The notes: generated by a model from the sequence alone, not told the origin. 64,000 bases of DNA from Nonomuraea jiangxiensis (GCF_900099965.1 NZ_FNDJ01000011.1:297230-361229); one strand, 5' to 3'. Counted from the stretch's first letter, positions 33,330 to 41,730 are shown. Numbers and translations: made by a program.

Positions 33330-34727
33330 ATGCGTGAACTGATCAACCCCGCTACCGGTCTCCCCTGCGCCGAAATTCCGGACACGCCGGTGGAGGGTGT
33401 GGCGGCGGCCGTAGAGACGGCTCGCGAGGCGTTCGAGGAGTGGTCGCGGGCCACTCCGGCCGAGCGGGCCAGGCTGCTGCTGCGGGTGGCCGACCTGGTG
33501 GAGGCCGAGGCCGAGGAGCTGACCAGGTTGGAGGTGGAGGAGACGGGCAAGCCGGCCGCGGTGTTCCGGGACGGTGAGCTGCCCTTCGCAGTGGACAACC
33601 TGCGCTTCTTCGCCGGGGCCGCCCGCTCGCTGGAGGGGTCGGGGGCCGGGGTGTTCAGTCCCGGCTACACCTCGATCCTGCTGCGCCGCCCGGTCGGGGT
33701 GGTGGGGTCGATCGCGCCGTGGAACTTTCCGTTCGTCATGGCCGTCTGGAAGATCGGTCCAGCGGTGGCCGCGGGCAACGCCGTGGTGATCAAGCCGGCG
33801 CCGCAGACGCCGCGGACGACGCTCCGGCTGGCCGAGCTGTTCGCCGCGGCGGGCGGCCCCAAGGGGCTCGTCCAGGCCGTCACTGGCGACGCCGAGGTGG
33901 GCCAGGCGCTGGTCGCCCATCCCGGGGTGGACATGGTGAGCGTCACCGGCTCGACGGAGACGGGCCGGGCGGTGATGTCCGGGGCGGCCGCCACGCTCAA
34001 GCGGGTGCACCTGGAGCTCGGCGGCAAGGCCCCGGCTCTGGTGTTCGAGGACGCCGACCTGGCGGAGATGGCCCGCGGCGTGGCCCTCGGGGCGACGTAC
34101 AACACCGGCCAGGACTGCACGGCCGCCACCCGCGTCTACGTCGCCCGTGAGGTGTACGACGACGCGGTGGCGGCGCTCCAGGCAACACTTGCCGAAATCT
34201 CCGTCGGAGACCCGTGGGATCCTGCCACGGACATCGGCCCGCTGATCTCGGCGGCGCACCGGGACCGGGTGCACGGGTTCGTCAGCAGGGCCGGCGGGCG
34301 GGTGTTGCGAGGAGGCTCGCCGATCGCCGGACAGGGCTTCTACTACCCGCCTACGCTTGTCGGCGAGGTCGCACAGGAGAGCGAGATCGTGCAGGGTGAG
34401 CTTTTCGGCCCTGTCCTGGTCGCCTTGCCGTTCGATGGCGAGGACGAGGCGGTCAGGCTGGCCAACGACACCCGGTACGGGCTGGCGTCCTCGGTGTGGT
34501 CGCGGGACGTCTCGCGGGCGATGCGTGTCTCGCATCGGCTCGATGTGGGCGTGACCTGGGTCAACGACCATCTGCCCATCGCCAGCGAGGCGCCGCACGG
34601 CGGGGTGAAGGGCAGCGGCTTCGGCAAGGACATGAGCCAGGAGGCGGTGCAGGAGTATTCGGTGACGCGGCACCTGATGGTGAAGCACGCGGCACCGGCC
34701 GAGCGGGATTCGTTCCGGCCCGCCTGA
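33330..34727 (+). CDS. Aldehyde dehydrogenase, gamma-aminobutyraldehyde dehydrogenase-like
   Basis: NAD(P)-dependent aldehyde dehydrogenase of 465 aa. Active-site residues: N132 (APWNFP), K155 (VVIKP), E229 (LELGGKAP) and C263 (TGQDCTAA). The segment AGAARSLEG...GYTSILLRRPVGVVGSIAPWN resembles PatD/PuuC-type aminobutyraldehyde dehydrogenases. With the polyamine-type importer nearby it would convert 4-aminobutanal or a similar amino-aldehyde to the acid. A strong terminator follows at 34748. No aminotransferase or amine oxidase gene for the preceding step is seen. Confidence 0.85.
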   Translation: MRELINPATGLPCAEIPDTPVEGVAAAVETAREAFEEWSRATPAERARLLLRVADLVEAEAEELTRLEVEETGKPAAVFRDGELPFAVDNLRFFAGAARSLEGSGAGVFSPGYTSILLRRPVGVVGSIAPWNFPFVMAVWKIGPAVAAGNAVVIKPAPQTPRTTLRLAELFAAAGGPKGLVQAVTGDAEVGQALVAHPGVDMVSVTGSTETGRAVMSGAAATLKRVHLELGGKAPALVFEDADLAEMARGVALGATYNTGQDCTAATRVYVAREVYDDAVAALQATLAEISVGDPWDPATDIGPLISAAHRDRVHGFVSRAGGRVLRGGSPIAGQGFYYPPTLVGEVAQESEIVQGELFGPVLVALPFDGEDEAVRLANDTRYGLASSVWSRDVSRAMRVSHRLDVGVTWVNDHLPIASEAPHGGVKGSGFGKDMSQEAVQEYSVTRHLMVKHAAPAERDSFRPA

Positions 34728-34747
34728 AAACGTGTAAGGCGCTATGT

Positions 34748-34770
34748 GCCCCAAAGTCACTCTTTGGGGC
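34748..34770 (+). terminator. Hairpin terminator
   Basis: 9-bp perfect stem GCCCCAAAG / CTTTGGGGC around TCACT, 20 nt after the aldehyde dehydrogenase stop and before the conservon 3 promoter region. Confidence 0.75.
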
Positions 34771-34791
34771 CCTTTGATGGGATATGTTCGG

Positions 34792-34827
34792 TTGGCCGAT
34801 CTGGTACGGGTTGTGTTCCAATTACCC
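34792..34827 (+). promoter_or_regulatory. Conservon upstream element, copy 3 (extended)
   Basis: TGTGTTCCAATTACCC at 34812-34827, 77 nt before the cvnA3 start, identical to the cvnA2 copy. It is preceded 20 nt upstream by TTGGCCGAT (34792-34800), which recurs at nearly the same distance (19 nt) before cvnA5. A GAGAGGTTGCG leader with the GTG start spans 34887-34908. Confidence 0.55.
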
Positions 34828-34904
34828 AGCCGGACAGAATCCCATGCGCCACACGCGTGTCTGATTTCTTTCGAGCACGTACCGGCGAGAGGTTGCGAGA
34901 GTCA

Positions 34905-37900
34905 GTGAGGACGGAAAACCCCAGACACATGAGGTCAGGGGAGTACACAGGCGGACGTTTCCGGCTGGGGAACTGGCGTGTGCGCTCAAGGCTGGTCGCG
35001 CTGATCCTCATCCCCACGATCGTGGGTGTGCTGCTCGCCGGTGTCCAGCTTGCCAACGCCATCGGCACCAGCGCCGAATACCGGCGGCTCACCGAGGTGG
35101 CCGAGCTGGTTCAGCGCATCGGTGCGCTCAACCACGAGCTCGGCAAGGAGCGCACGCTCACCGCCTGGTACGTCGCCGACCGCAACAGGGCCGGACGTTT
35201 CGTCCAGCTCAAGACCCAGCGGCAGGCGACGGACAAGGCCAGGGACCAGGTGCTGACCGCGGCGAACGCCATCGACGCCACGTTCTCCACCCGCATCCAG
35301 GAAGGCGTCGCGGACACCCGCAGATGGCTCGCGGGCCTGGACAGCCTGCGCGACTCCATGGTGGAGAACGTGCCCCCGCGCGCGTCCATCGCCACCTACA
35401 CGACCATGATCAGCGTCTTCTCCGCCATCGAGGACGCCCTGGGTGACGGTGTCAGCGACGACACCCTCCAGCGGGACGTGGCGGCGCTCGGCTCGCTGCA
35501 GCGGGTCAAGGAGGAGGTCTCGCGCCAGCAGATCATCCTCATCGTCCAGTTGCTCCAGCGCCGGCTGGACAAGGACGACTGGACCGACTTCCTCGGCTCC
35601 TGGGACAAGCAGCAGGCCGAGATGGCCGCCTTCGAGCAGGAGGCCGCTCCCAGGGACCTGGCCGCCTACCAGAAGGGCGTCAGGGGACCGCAGGTCGACC
35701 TCGCCGACGCCATGCGGCAGCGCGCCCTGGCCCAGGTCCGCGCGGCCGACCGGATCAGGGACCTCGACGTCACCGTCCCCGGCCGCGACCTCAACCCCTG
35801 GTACGACGCCACAACCGTCACCGGCAACGCCATCCGCAAGATCGAGGACGGCCTGGCCACCAAGATCGTAATCAGGACCCGGGACCTGAGCGACACCGAG
35901 CAGCGCAACGCCATCATCTCCGGCGCGCTGATCCTCGTCCTGCTGCTGCTCGTCCTGGTCATCACCACCCGCGTGGCCGGCTCGCTGGTCCGCCCGCTGC
36001 GCCGGCTGCGCGCCGAGGCGCTCCAGGTCGCCACGACCCGGCTGCCCGAGACGGTCCGCCTGCTGCGCGAGTCCGGTGACGGCGCGCAGGTGCCCGACGT
36101 GCCCTCGGTCGGCGTCAACACCCGTGACGAGATCGGTGAAGTGGCCCGGGCCTTCGACGAGGTCCACCGCGAGGCGCTGCGACTGGCCGGTGACGAGGCC
36201 AAACTGCGTACGAACGTCAACGCGATGTTCGTCAACCTCTCCCGCCGCAGCCAGACGCTGGTCGAGCGCCAGCTCCAGCTGATCGAGGGCCTGGAGCAGG
36301 GCGAGGAGGACGAGCAGCGGCTGGCGAACCTGTTCCGCCTGGACCACCTGGCCACCCGCATGCGCCGCAACAGCGAGAACCTGCTGGTCCTCGCCGGCCA
36401 GGAGGCCGCCCGCAAGTGGAGCGAGCCGGTGCCGCTGGTCGACATCGCCCGCGCCTCGCTGTCCGAGGTCGAGAACTACGAGCGGGTCCAGATCCAGATC
36501 CCGTCCGGCACGCTGATCGTCGGCCCCGCCGTCACCGACACCGTCCACCTGCTCGCCGAGCTGATCGAGAACGCCATCTCCTTCTCCCCCCGGGAGAGCA
36601 AGGTCCACGTCACCAGCACGCCCGCCGAGGGCGGCGTGCTCGTGTCGATCAACGACCTGGGCATCGGCATGAGCCAGGACGAGCTGGCCGAGGCCAACTG
36701 GCGCCTGGCCAACCCGCCGGTGGTGGACGTGTCGGTCTCCCGGCGCATGGGCCTGTTCGTGGTCGGCCGGCTGGCGCTGCGGCACGGCATCCGCGTGCAG
36801 CTCAGCATGCGGGAGGCCGGTGGGCTGAGCGCGCTGGTCATGATGCCGGACATGCTCATCCACGGCGGCCCCGGGTCCGGGCACCCGGGCGGCCAGTACG
36901 AAGCGTTCACGACCTTCGATCCGAGCACGTTCGGCCAGGGGATGTCGCAGAACGGGTCGGGGCCCGCGACGCCGTCCGTCGACCGGCCCGACCAGGTGCT
37001 GGACACGCAGTGGCCGGGCTCGCTGCCCGCTCCCGGGACCGGCAACTGGCCCTCGATCGAGCAGCCGGCGTTCGGCGAGCAGCAGCCCGTGGGCTTCGGC
37101 GAGCCGTCGTTCGGGGACTGGTCGCCCTTCTCGGAGCAGCAGCAGGGGGCGCAGGGCCCGCAGGACGAGCAGCGCTGGCCGTCCTTCGCCGACGACCAGC
37201 CGCCCACCGCCCAGCAGCCTGCCGTGCAGATGCCGCCGGCCCAGCCGTCGTTCCCTGAACCGTCGCAGCCCTTCGGCGAGCAGCGCTGGCCGTCGTTCGC
37301 GGAGGAGCAGCCGCCGGCCTCGCGCCCGTTCGAGGAGAACCGCTGGCCGTCGTTCGCCGAGGCACCGCCGCCTCCGGCGCAGGACGAGCCGCGCTGGCCG
37401 TCGTTCGCCACCGAACCGCCGCCTCCGTCCCAGGAGGAGCCGCCGCGCTGGTCGTCGTTCGGCGACCCGACGCCGCGCAGGTCGTTGTTCGAGGCGGGGG
37501 AGCGGCAGCGGCCGCAGTTCGACGAGGGTTACCGCTCGCCGTTCGCCGAGGAGCCCAAGCCCGTCGACCAGTACGAGCAGAACGGGCACTCCAACTACAG
37601 CCCCTTCGGCCCCGGCAACTACGCCTCGCAGGACCTGACCGGTCCGCTGCCCGTGGTGCGCAACTCGCCCATGGAGGAGCAGGGCGACGAGTACCTGCCG
37701 ATCTTCTCGTCGGTCGGCTCGGACTGGTTCCGGCGGCCGGAGCAGCCCGAACCCGAGGGCGAGCACGAGATCACGGCCGTGCACCCCGCGGTGCCCGCGG
37801 AGCCGTCGCCACCGCCCCCCGCCGCCGCGCCGCCGATGGCCCAGCCGGATTCCACGTCCGGCGGGCTGCCGCGCCGCCGGCCGGGACAGTCCGGTGTCAG

Positions 37901-38174
37901 CGCGAGCTGGTCCTCGCCCGCGGACTCCGGCTTCCAGGCCGCGCAGGCCGCCGCGCAGCCGGCGCAGGGCGGCATGACGTCCTCGGGGCTGCCCCGTCGC
38001 GTCCCCAAGGCCAATCTCGTACCCGGTACGGCGAGTCTCGCCGAGCCGCAGGCCACGTCACCGGCACCGCAGATCTCACCCGAGCGGTTGCGCAGTCGGC
38101 TCTCCAGCTTCCAGCAGGGTGTCCGGCAGGGCCGGGCGTTCACCCGCGGAGAAGAGAATGAGGAGGACAAATGA
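34905..38174 (+). CDS. cvnA: Conservon 3 sensor kinase-like protein CvnA
   Basis: Largest CvnA here, 1089 aa, from the GTG at 34905 in the shared GAGAGGTTGCG leader. The longer frame from 34746 would run through the upstream element and is rejected. TM1 follows LGNWRVRSRLVALILIPT, a NIT-like sensor region lies between, then TM2, HAMP and the dimerisation helix with H481 (LDHLATRMRRNSENLLVL), and the ATPase N-box ELIENA. The ~430-residue tail holds four to five repeats of RWPSFA(D/E/T)xxPP, then EYLPIFSSVGSDWFRRPE, GLPRRVPKANLVPG and SFQQGVRQGR. The stop overlaps cvnB. Confidence 0.88.
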   Translation: MRTENPRHMRSGEYTGGRFRLGNWRVRSRLVALILIPTIVGVLLAGVQLANAIGTSAEYRRLTEVAELVQRIGALNHELGKERTLTAWYVADRNRAGRFVQLKTQRQATDKARDQVLTAANAIDATFSTRIQEGVADTRRWLAGLDSLRDSMVENVPPRASIATYTTMISVFSAIEDALGDGVSDDTLQRDVAALGSLQRVKEEVSRQQIILIVQLLQRRLDKDDWTDFLGSWDKQQAEMAAFEQEAAPRDLAAYQKGVRGPQVDLADAMRQRALAQVRAADRIRDLDVTVPGRDLNPWYDATTVTGNAIRKIEDGLATKIVIRTRDLSDTEQRNAIISGALILVLLLLVLVITTRVAGSLVRPLRRLRAEALQVATTRLPETVRLLRESGDGAQVPDVPSVGVNTRDEIGEVARAFDEVHREALRLAGDEAKLRTNVNAMFVNLSRRSQTLVERQLQLIEGLEQGEEDEQRLANLFRLDHLATRMRRNSENLLVLAGQEAARKWSEPVPLVDIARASLSEVENYERVQIQIPSGTLIVGPAVTDTVHLLAELIENAISFSPRESKVHVTSTPAEGGVLVSINDLGIGMSQDELAEANWRLANPPVVDVSVSRRMGLFVVGRLALRHGIRVQLSMREAGGLSALVMMPDMLIHGGPGSGHPGGQYEAFTTFDPSTFGQGMSQNGSGPATPSVDRPDQVLDTQWPGSLPAPGTGNWPSIEQPAFGEQQPVGFGEPSFGDWSPFSEQQQGAQGPQDEQRWPSFADDQPPTAQQPAVQMPPAQPSFPEPSQPFGEQRWPSFAEEQPPASRPFEENRWPSFAEAPPPPAQDEPRWPSFATEPPPPSQEEPPRWSSFGDPTPRRSLFEAGERQRPQFDEGYRSPFAEEPKPVDQYEQNGHSNYSPFGPGNYASQDLTGPLPVVRNSPMEEQGDEYLPIFSSVGSDWFRRPEQPEPEGEHEITAVHPAVPAEPSPPPPAAAPPMAQPDSTSGGLPRRRPGQSGVSASWSSPADSGFQAAQAAAQPAQGGMTSSGLPRRVPKANLVPGTASLAEPQATSPAPQISPERLRSRLSSFQQGVRQGRAFTRGEENEEDK

Positions 38175-38593
38175 GAGAGATGAGCCAGGGAGCGCGCGGT
38201 ATCAGCTGGCTGATCACGGACTTCGTGAACAACGTGCCAGGCGTCGCTCACACGGTCGTGGTGTCGTCTGACGGGTTGCCACTGGCTTTCTCCGAGGGGT
38301 TTCCCAAGGATCGGGCCGACCAGCTCGCCGCGGTGGCCTCGGGTGTGATCAGCTTGACCCAGGGCGCCGCGCGGGTGTTCGAGGGCGGTATGGTGACGCA
38401 GACCGTTATCGAAATGCAGCGTGGGCTCTTGATGATCATGTCGATCAGCGATGGCTCCTGCTTGGCCGTCCTGGCGGCCCCCGACTGTGACATGGGTCTG
38501 GTGGCCTACCAGATGACTCTGCTGGTCGAGCGGGCAGGCCAGGTGCTGACTCCGGCCGTACGCGCCGAACTGCAAGCGGCACGCCCCCGCTAG
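38171..38593 (+). CDS. cvnB: Conservon 3 roadblock/LC7 protein CvnB
   Basis: Roadblock/LC7 protein of 140 aa; ATG overlaps the cvnA3 stop by 4 nt. Landmarks: VPGVAHTVVVSSDGLPLAF, DRADQLAAVASGVISLTQG and LAAPDCDMGLVAYQMTLLVERAGQ. Close in sequence to CvnB4. Expected to regulate or scaffold the GTPase CvnD3. Confidence 0.9.
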   Translation: MREMSQGARGISWLITDFVNNVPGVAHTVVVSSDGLPLAFSEGFPKDRADQLAAVASGVISLTQGAARVFEGGMVTQTVIEMQRGLLMIMSISDGSCLAVLAAPDCDMGLVAYQMTLLVERAGQVLTPAVRAELQAARPR

Positions 38594-38612
38594 CGGGGGG
38601 TGACAGGAGAAG

Positions 38613-39017
38613 ATGGTGTCAGGTCAGGGTTGGGCTGGTGATAGCACTCCGCCGCACCCGGCGGCTCCCCGTCCGCAGAAGCCGAGCTCCTTGGTACGGC
38701 CCTATGCCGTGACCGGGGGGCGCACCGCGCCGCGGATGAAGTTCGCCATGGAGGCACTGGTGTCCTCCGTGACGTCGGAATACCAAGACATTTCCCTACT
38801 AAGTCCGGAGTATCAGACGATCATCCAGCTGACCCGGAACGTCCGGTCGGTTGCCGAGATCTCCGCCCTTTTACGTCAGCCGCTTGGTGTGGTCCGGGTG
38901 CTGATAGCCGACATGGCGTCGGAGGGCCTGATTCGCGTGCACCAGCCTGCGCTGGACGCGGGAAAGCCGGACCTCAACTTGCTCGAAAGGGTGCTCAGTG
39001 GACTTCGCAGGCTCTAG
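38613..39017 (+). CDS. cvnC: Conservon 3 DUF742 protein CvnC
   Basis: DUF742 protein of 134 aa. A Pro-rich N-terminal extension precedes LVRPYAVTGGRTAPRMKFAMEALV. The core is NVRSVAEISALLRQPLGVVRVLIADM and the end ERVLSGLRRL. The ATG start at 38613 has an AGGAG ribosome site upstream. The 3' end overlaps cvnD3 by 20 nt. Confidence 0.87.
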   Translation: MVSGQGWAGDSTPPHPAAPRPQKPSSLVRPYAVTGGRTAPRMKFAMEALVSSVTSEYQDISLLSPEYQTIIQLTRNVRSVAEISALLRQPLGVVRVLIADMASEGLIRVHQPALDAGKPDLNLLERVLSGLRRL

Positions 39018-39576
39018 CCCCGGCCTAACCTCGACGAAGATCGTCGTGGCCGGGGGCTTCGGCGTGGGGAAGACGACATTCGTGGGTGCGGTCTCCGAGA
39101 TCCTGCCGCTCACCACGGAAGCGGTCATGACGGACGCCTCGGCGCACGTGGACGACGTCTCCCTCACACCGAACAAGACGACCACGACCGTGGCCATGGA
39201 CTTCGGCCGGGTCTCCCTCGACCGTGACCTGATCCTGTACCTGTTCGGCACGCCCGGGCAGCACCGGTTCTGGTTCATGTGGGACGACCTGGTACGGGGT
39301 GCCATCGGCGCGGTGGTGCTGGTGGACACACGCCGGCTGGCGGACAGTTTCCCCGCGATCGACTATTTCGAAGAGGCGAAACTGCCGTTCGTGATCGGCA
39401 TCAACGGGTGGGACGGACAGTTCGCCCACGCGGAGGAGGAACTCCGGGAGGCTCTGTCGATCGGCGATCACATCCCGATCGTGCGACTGGACGCCCGGCA
39501 GCGCGAGTCGGTCAAGTCCACCTTGATCACTTTGGTGGAACACGCACTGACCCGCCACATGCACACCCCGGTCTAA
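38998..39576 (+). CDS. cvnD: Conservon 3 small GTPase CvnD
   Basis: Ras-like GTPase of 192 aa with GGFGVGKTT (P-loop), LFGTPGQHRFWFMWDDL and NGWDGQ. Bases 39181-39329 match cvnD4 bases 47901-48049 at 146 of 149 positions, more than expected from protein conservation alone. The start overlaps cvnC3 by 20 nt. A GC-rich hairpin follows the stop. Confidence 0.9.
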   Translation: MDFAGSSPGLTSTKIVVAGGFGVGKTTFVGAVSEILPLTTEAVMTDASAHVDDVSLTPNKTTTTVAMDFGRVSLDRDLILYLFGTPGQHRFWFMWDDLVRGAIGAVVLVDTRRLADSFPAIDYFEEAKLPFVIGINGWDGQFAHAEEELREALSIGDHIPIVRLDARQRESVKSTLITLVEHALTRHMHTPV

Positions 39577-39595
39577 CCCGGGAGAATCCCCAGAC

Positions 39596-39630
39596 AAGCG
39601 GCCCGCCACCCCTTGGGTGCCGGGCCGCTT
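39596..39630 (+). terminator. Long hairpin terminator after conservon 3
   Basis: AAGCGGCCCG (39596-39605) pairs with CGGGCCGCTT (39621-39630), and an inner CACCC/GGGTG pair extends the stem around CTT. It lies 20 nt after the cvnD3 stop. Confidence 0.75.
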
Positions 39631-39795
39631 CGTCTGTGCGATAACTATGGGCGTGAGGCCAACACCCCGACCAGGGAACGGCCATCGGCCCAGGGGTTCG
39701 ACCAGGGAATCGCCCAAGGTTGGGCCACGGAGCCGGTCAAGCATGCGCCGTGACGGCGGCCGACCCCGTGCGGGTCAGCGGCCGTCCTCCTGGAG
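39631..39795. other. Intergenic region, no gene recognised
   Basis: With the flanking hairpins and repeats this forms the 335-base gap between cvnD3 and the ABC ATPase. A minor GACCC/GGGTC stem is present. Short ORFs on both strands have no ribosome site or family match that I can see. Confidence 0.4.
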
Positions 39796-39821
39796 GCCAC
39801 CCGCCCCGTATGGCGGGTGGC
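39796..39821. terminator. Bidirectional hairpin
   Basis: Perfect 10-bp arms GCCACCCGCC and GGCGGGTGGC around CCGTAT, between convergent transcription units (conservon 3 and the ABC ATPase). Confidence 0.65.
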
Positions 39822-39825
39822 GGCC

Positions 39826-39906
39826 GGCTTGGCTCCGCCGTACCAGATAAAAGGCTTGGCTCCGCCGTACCAGATAGAAGGCTTGGCTTCGCCGTACAAG
39901 ATGAAA
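39826..39906. repeat. Three 27-bp direct repeats
   Basis: Units at 39826-39852, 39853-39879 and 39880-39906 share the core GGCTTGGCTCCGCCGTACC followed by AGATAAAA-like sequence. Units 1 and 2 differ at one base; unit 3 at several. There are no spacers between the units. The array ends 5 bp before the ATPase stop codon. On the minus strand a 9-codon repeat would result if translated, but it lies beyond the stop. Confidence 0.8.
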
Positions 39907-39911
39907 ATGGA

Positions 39912-40682
39912 TTACACGGCGGCGTGGCCGCGGACCAGGCGGCCGACTTCGGCGCGTAGGTGGACGAAGTCGGGGTGTTCGCGGGTGGAGATCTGGTCGC
40001 GCGGCGTCGGCAGCTCTACCTTGAGGTCTCCCACCACGTGCGCCGGCGCCTTGGACAGCACCACCACCCGGTCGCCGACGTAGACGCTCTCGTCGATGTC
40101 GTGCGTGATGAGCACGATCGTCATCTTGTGGTGCCCGCGGACCTTCAGCACCAGGTCCTCCAGGTCCTCCCGGGTCTGCGCGTCCACCGACCCGAACGGC
40201 TCGTCCATGAGCATCAGCGCCGGCCGGTACGCCAGCGCCCGCGCGATGGCCACCCGCTGCTGCATGCCGCCGGAGAGCTGGAAGGGGTATTTGCGCTCCG
40301 CGCCCGCCAGCCCCACCGACTCCAGGGCCTCGTGGGCGGCCTCGCGGCGCTGGCGCTTGTCCATGTTCTTGCGGCGCAGCGGCAACGCCACGTTGTCCAC
40401 CACCGACATCCAGGGGAACAGCGAGCGGCTGTAGTCCTGGAAGACGACGGCGAGGTTGTCGGGAGTCTGGCGCACCACGTTGCCCTCGATCCTGATCTGC
40501 CCGCCGGTGGGACTGATCAGGCCGGCGATCGACCGCAGCAGCGTGGACTTGCCGGCCCCTGACGGGCCGACGATGCACAGCAGCTCGCCCTCGGCAACGC
40601 TCAGGTTGAGGCCCTCAATGGCGTGGTGCGCGTTAGGGCTGCCGCCGCCGTAAACGTGGGAGAGGTTGTCTATCTCGAGCAA
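39912..40682 (-). CDS. ABC transporter ATP-binding protein, SsuB/TauB/NrtD type (module 1)
   Basis: ATPase of 256 aa. Walker A GPSGAGKST is at 39-47, FQDYSRSLFPW (81-91) is typical of nitrate/sulfonate/taurine-type ATPases, the signature LSGGMQQR is at 136-143 and Walker B LMLMDEP at 156-162. TTG start at 40682 with GAGGA 6 nt upstream. It lies 145 nt after the module 1 permease. It is the only ATPase near four SBP-permease-permease modules of the same family between 39.9 and 62.2 kb, so it may energise all of them. Confidence 0.9.
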   Translation of the reverse strand: MLEIDNLSHVYGGGSPNAHHAIEGLNLSVAEGELLCIVGPSGAGKSTLLRSIAGLISPTGGQIRIEGNVVRQTPDNLAVVFQDYSRSLFPWMSVVDNVALPLRRKNMDKRQRREAAHEALESVGLAGAERKYPFQLSGGMQQRVAIARALAYRPALMLMDEPFGSVDAQTREDLEDLVLKVRGHHKMTIVLITHDIDESVYVGDRVVVLSKAPAHVVGDLKVELPTPRDQISTREHPDFVHLRAEVGRLVRGHAAV

Positions 40683-40827
40683 TGGATTTCCTCGGGGGCG
40701 AGATCATGGACAACACGGCGACTCTAACGGAGCCGCTGAACACTCTATCGAAGCGGGAATCGGCTGACATTGCTGTCACGTAACCCCATACCACGCGCGA
40801 TCTTACTCTCATGAGTCGTGCCCGGCG

Positions 40828-41730
40828 CTAACCAGGCGGACCCTGCGCGGCCTGGTGCCAGGCCAGCACCCGCCGCTCGACGACCAGGAACAGCTCGTTG
40901 AACAGGTAGCCCAGCACCCCGAGCAGGACGATCCCGGCCCACATGGCGGGCAGGTCGAACGTCGAGTACGCGTCCGTGATCTGGAAGCCGATCCCGTTCG
41001 TGGTGCCGGGCAGCAGTTCGGAGAACACCATGACGATCAGCGAGAGCGACAGCGCCAGCCGCAGCCCCGCGAACATCTTGGGCAGCGCCGACGGCAGCAC
41101 CACCCGGAAGAGCCGCTCGGCCCGCGACAGCCGGAACGCCCGGCACGTCTCCAGGTGCAGCGGCTCGACCGAGCGGGCGCCGTCGGCGGTGTTGAGCAGC
41201 ACCGGCCACACGATGCTGAACACGATGAACGCCAGCTGCATCCGCAGCCCGAACCCGAACACCACCAGGAAGACCGTCACCAGCGCGGGCGGCGGGATCG
41301 CCCGCAGGAACTGCAGCACCCCGTCGAGATAGTCGTAGGCCCTGGCCGACAATCCCAGCGCCAGCCCGAGCGCCACCCCGGCCAGCGCGCCCCCGGCGAA
41401 CCCGGCGAACATCCGGCCCAGGCTCGGCAGGATGTTCCCGACGGCCGCGTCGGTCAGGAACAGCGTCCCGACCGGCCCGGAGAACCACATGGCGTGCATG
41501 CGCCCCAGGATCGTGCTCGGCGGCGGGAAGAATGCGCTGCCGGCCGCCCTCGTGACCCCCTCCCAGGCGATCACGAGCACGACCAGCACGAGGGCACGGA
41601 ACACCGTGGTCCGCATGCCGCGCGTCCTCATGGGAGCTCCCCCCGTCCGTGTGCCGCGCGTCCTCATTGGCGCTGTCCCCGTCCGCGTGCCGCGCGTCGT
41701 CAGGGGCGCCCGTCCCAACCGTGTGCTCAC
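40828..41730 (-). CDS. ABC transporter permease with tandem-repeat N-terminus (module 1)
   Basis: BPD_transp_1 permease of 300 aa. GTG at 41730 was chosen because it overlaps the preceding permease's stop by 4 nt (GTGA). The first ~40 residues are three 12-residue repeats of APxxTRGxRTxx before TM1 (FRALVLVVLVIAW). The EAA loop is CRAFRLSRAERLFRVVLPSALPKM. Internal ATGs at 41667, 41631 and 41616 are alternative starts. Partner of the next permease in one channel. Confidence 0.85.
   Translation of the reverse strand: MSTRLGRAPLTTRGTRTGTAPMRTRGTRTGGAPMRTRGMRTTVFRALVLVVLVIAWEGVTRAAGSAFFPPPSTILGRMHAMWFSGPVGTLFLTDAAVGNILPSLGRMFAGFAGGALAGVALGLALGLSARAYDYLDGVLQFLRAIPPPALVTVFLVVFGFGLRMQLAFIVFSIVWPVLLNTADGARSVEPLHLETCRAFRLSRAERLFRVVLPSALPKMFAGLRLALSLSLIVMVFSELLPGTTNGIGFQITDAYSTFDLPAMWAGIVLLGVLGYLFNELFLVVERRVLAWHQAAQGPPG
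41617..41724 (-). repeat. 36-bp tandem repeat at permease 5' end
   Basis: Three degenerate 36-nt units read on the minus strand as (A/C)TGAxGACGCGCGGCAxxCGGAC...CC. Two carry an in-frame ATG. The expansion is in frame and lengthens the cytoplasmic N-terminus by 12 residues per unit. Confidence 0.65.

Noticed and set aside
32124..34760. 878-residue minus-strand open frame across the glycosyltransferase and aldehyde dehydrogenase
   Set aside because: It covers two well-supported plus-strand genes, has shadow-like composition (runs of RR, GG, HH) and no recognisable fold.
34746..34904. Longer CvnA3 start at 34746 and similar extensions at 21067 and 43951
   Set aside because: The extensions would translate the terminator and conserved promoter elements; the GTG starts in the shared leader give the conserved N-termini.
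39826..39906. CRISPR array
   Set aside because: The three 27-bp repeats are contiguous with no spacers and no cas genes are nearby.
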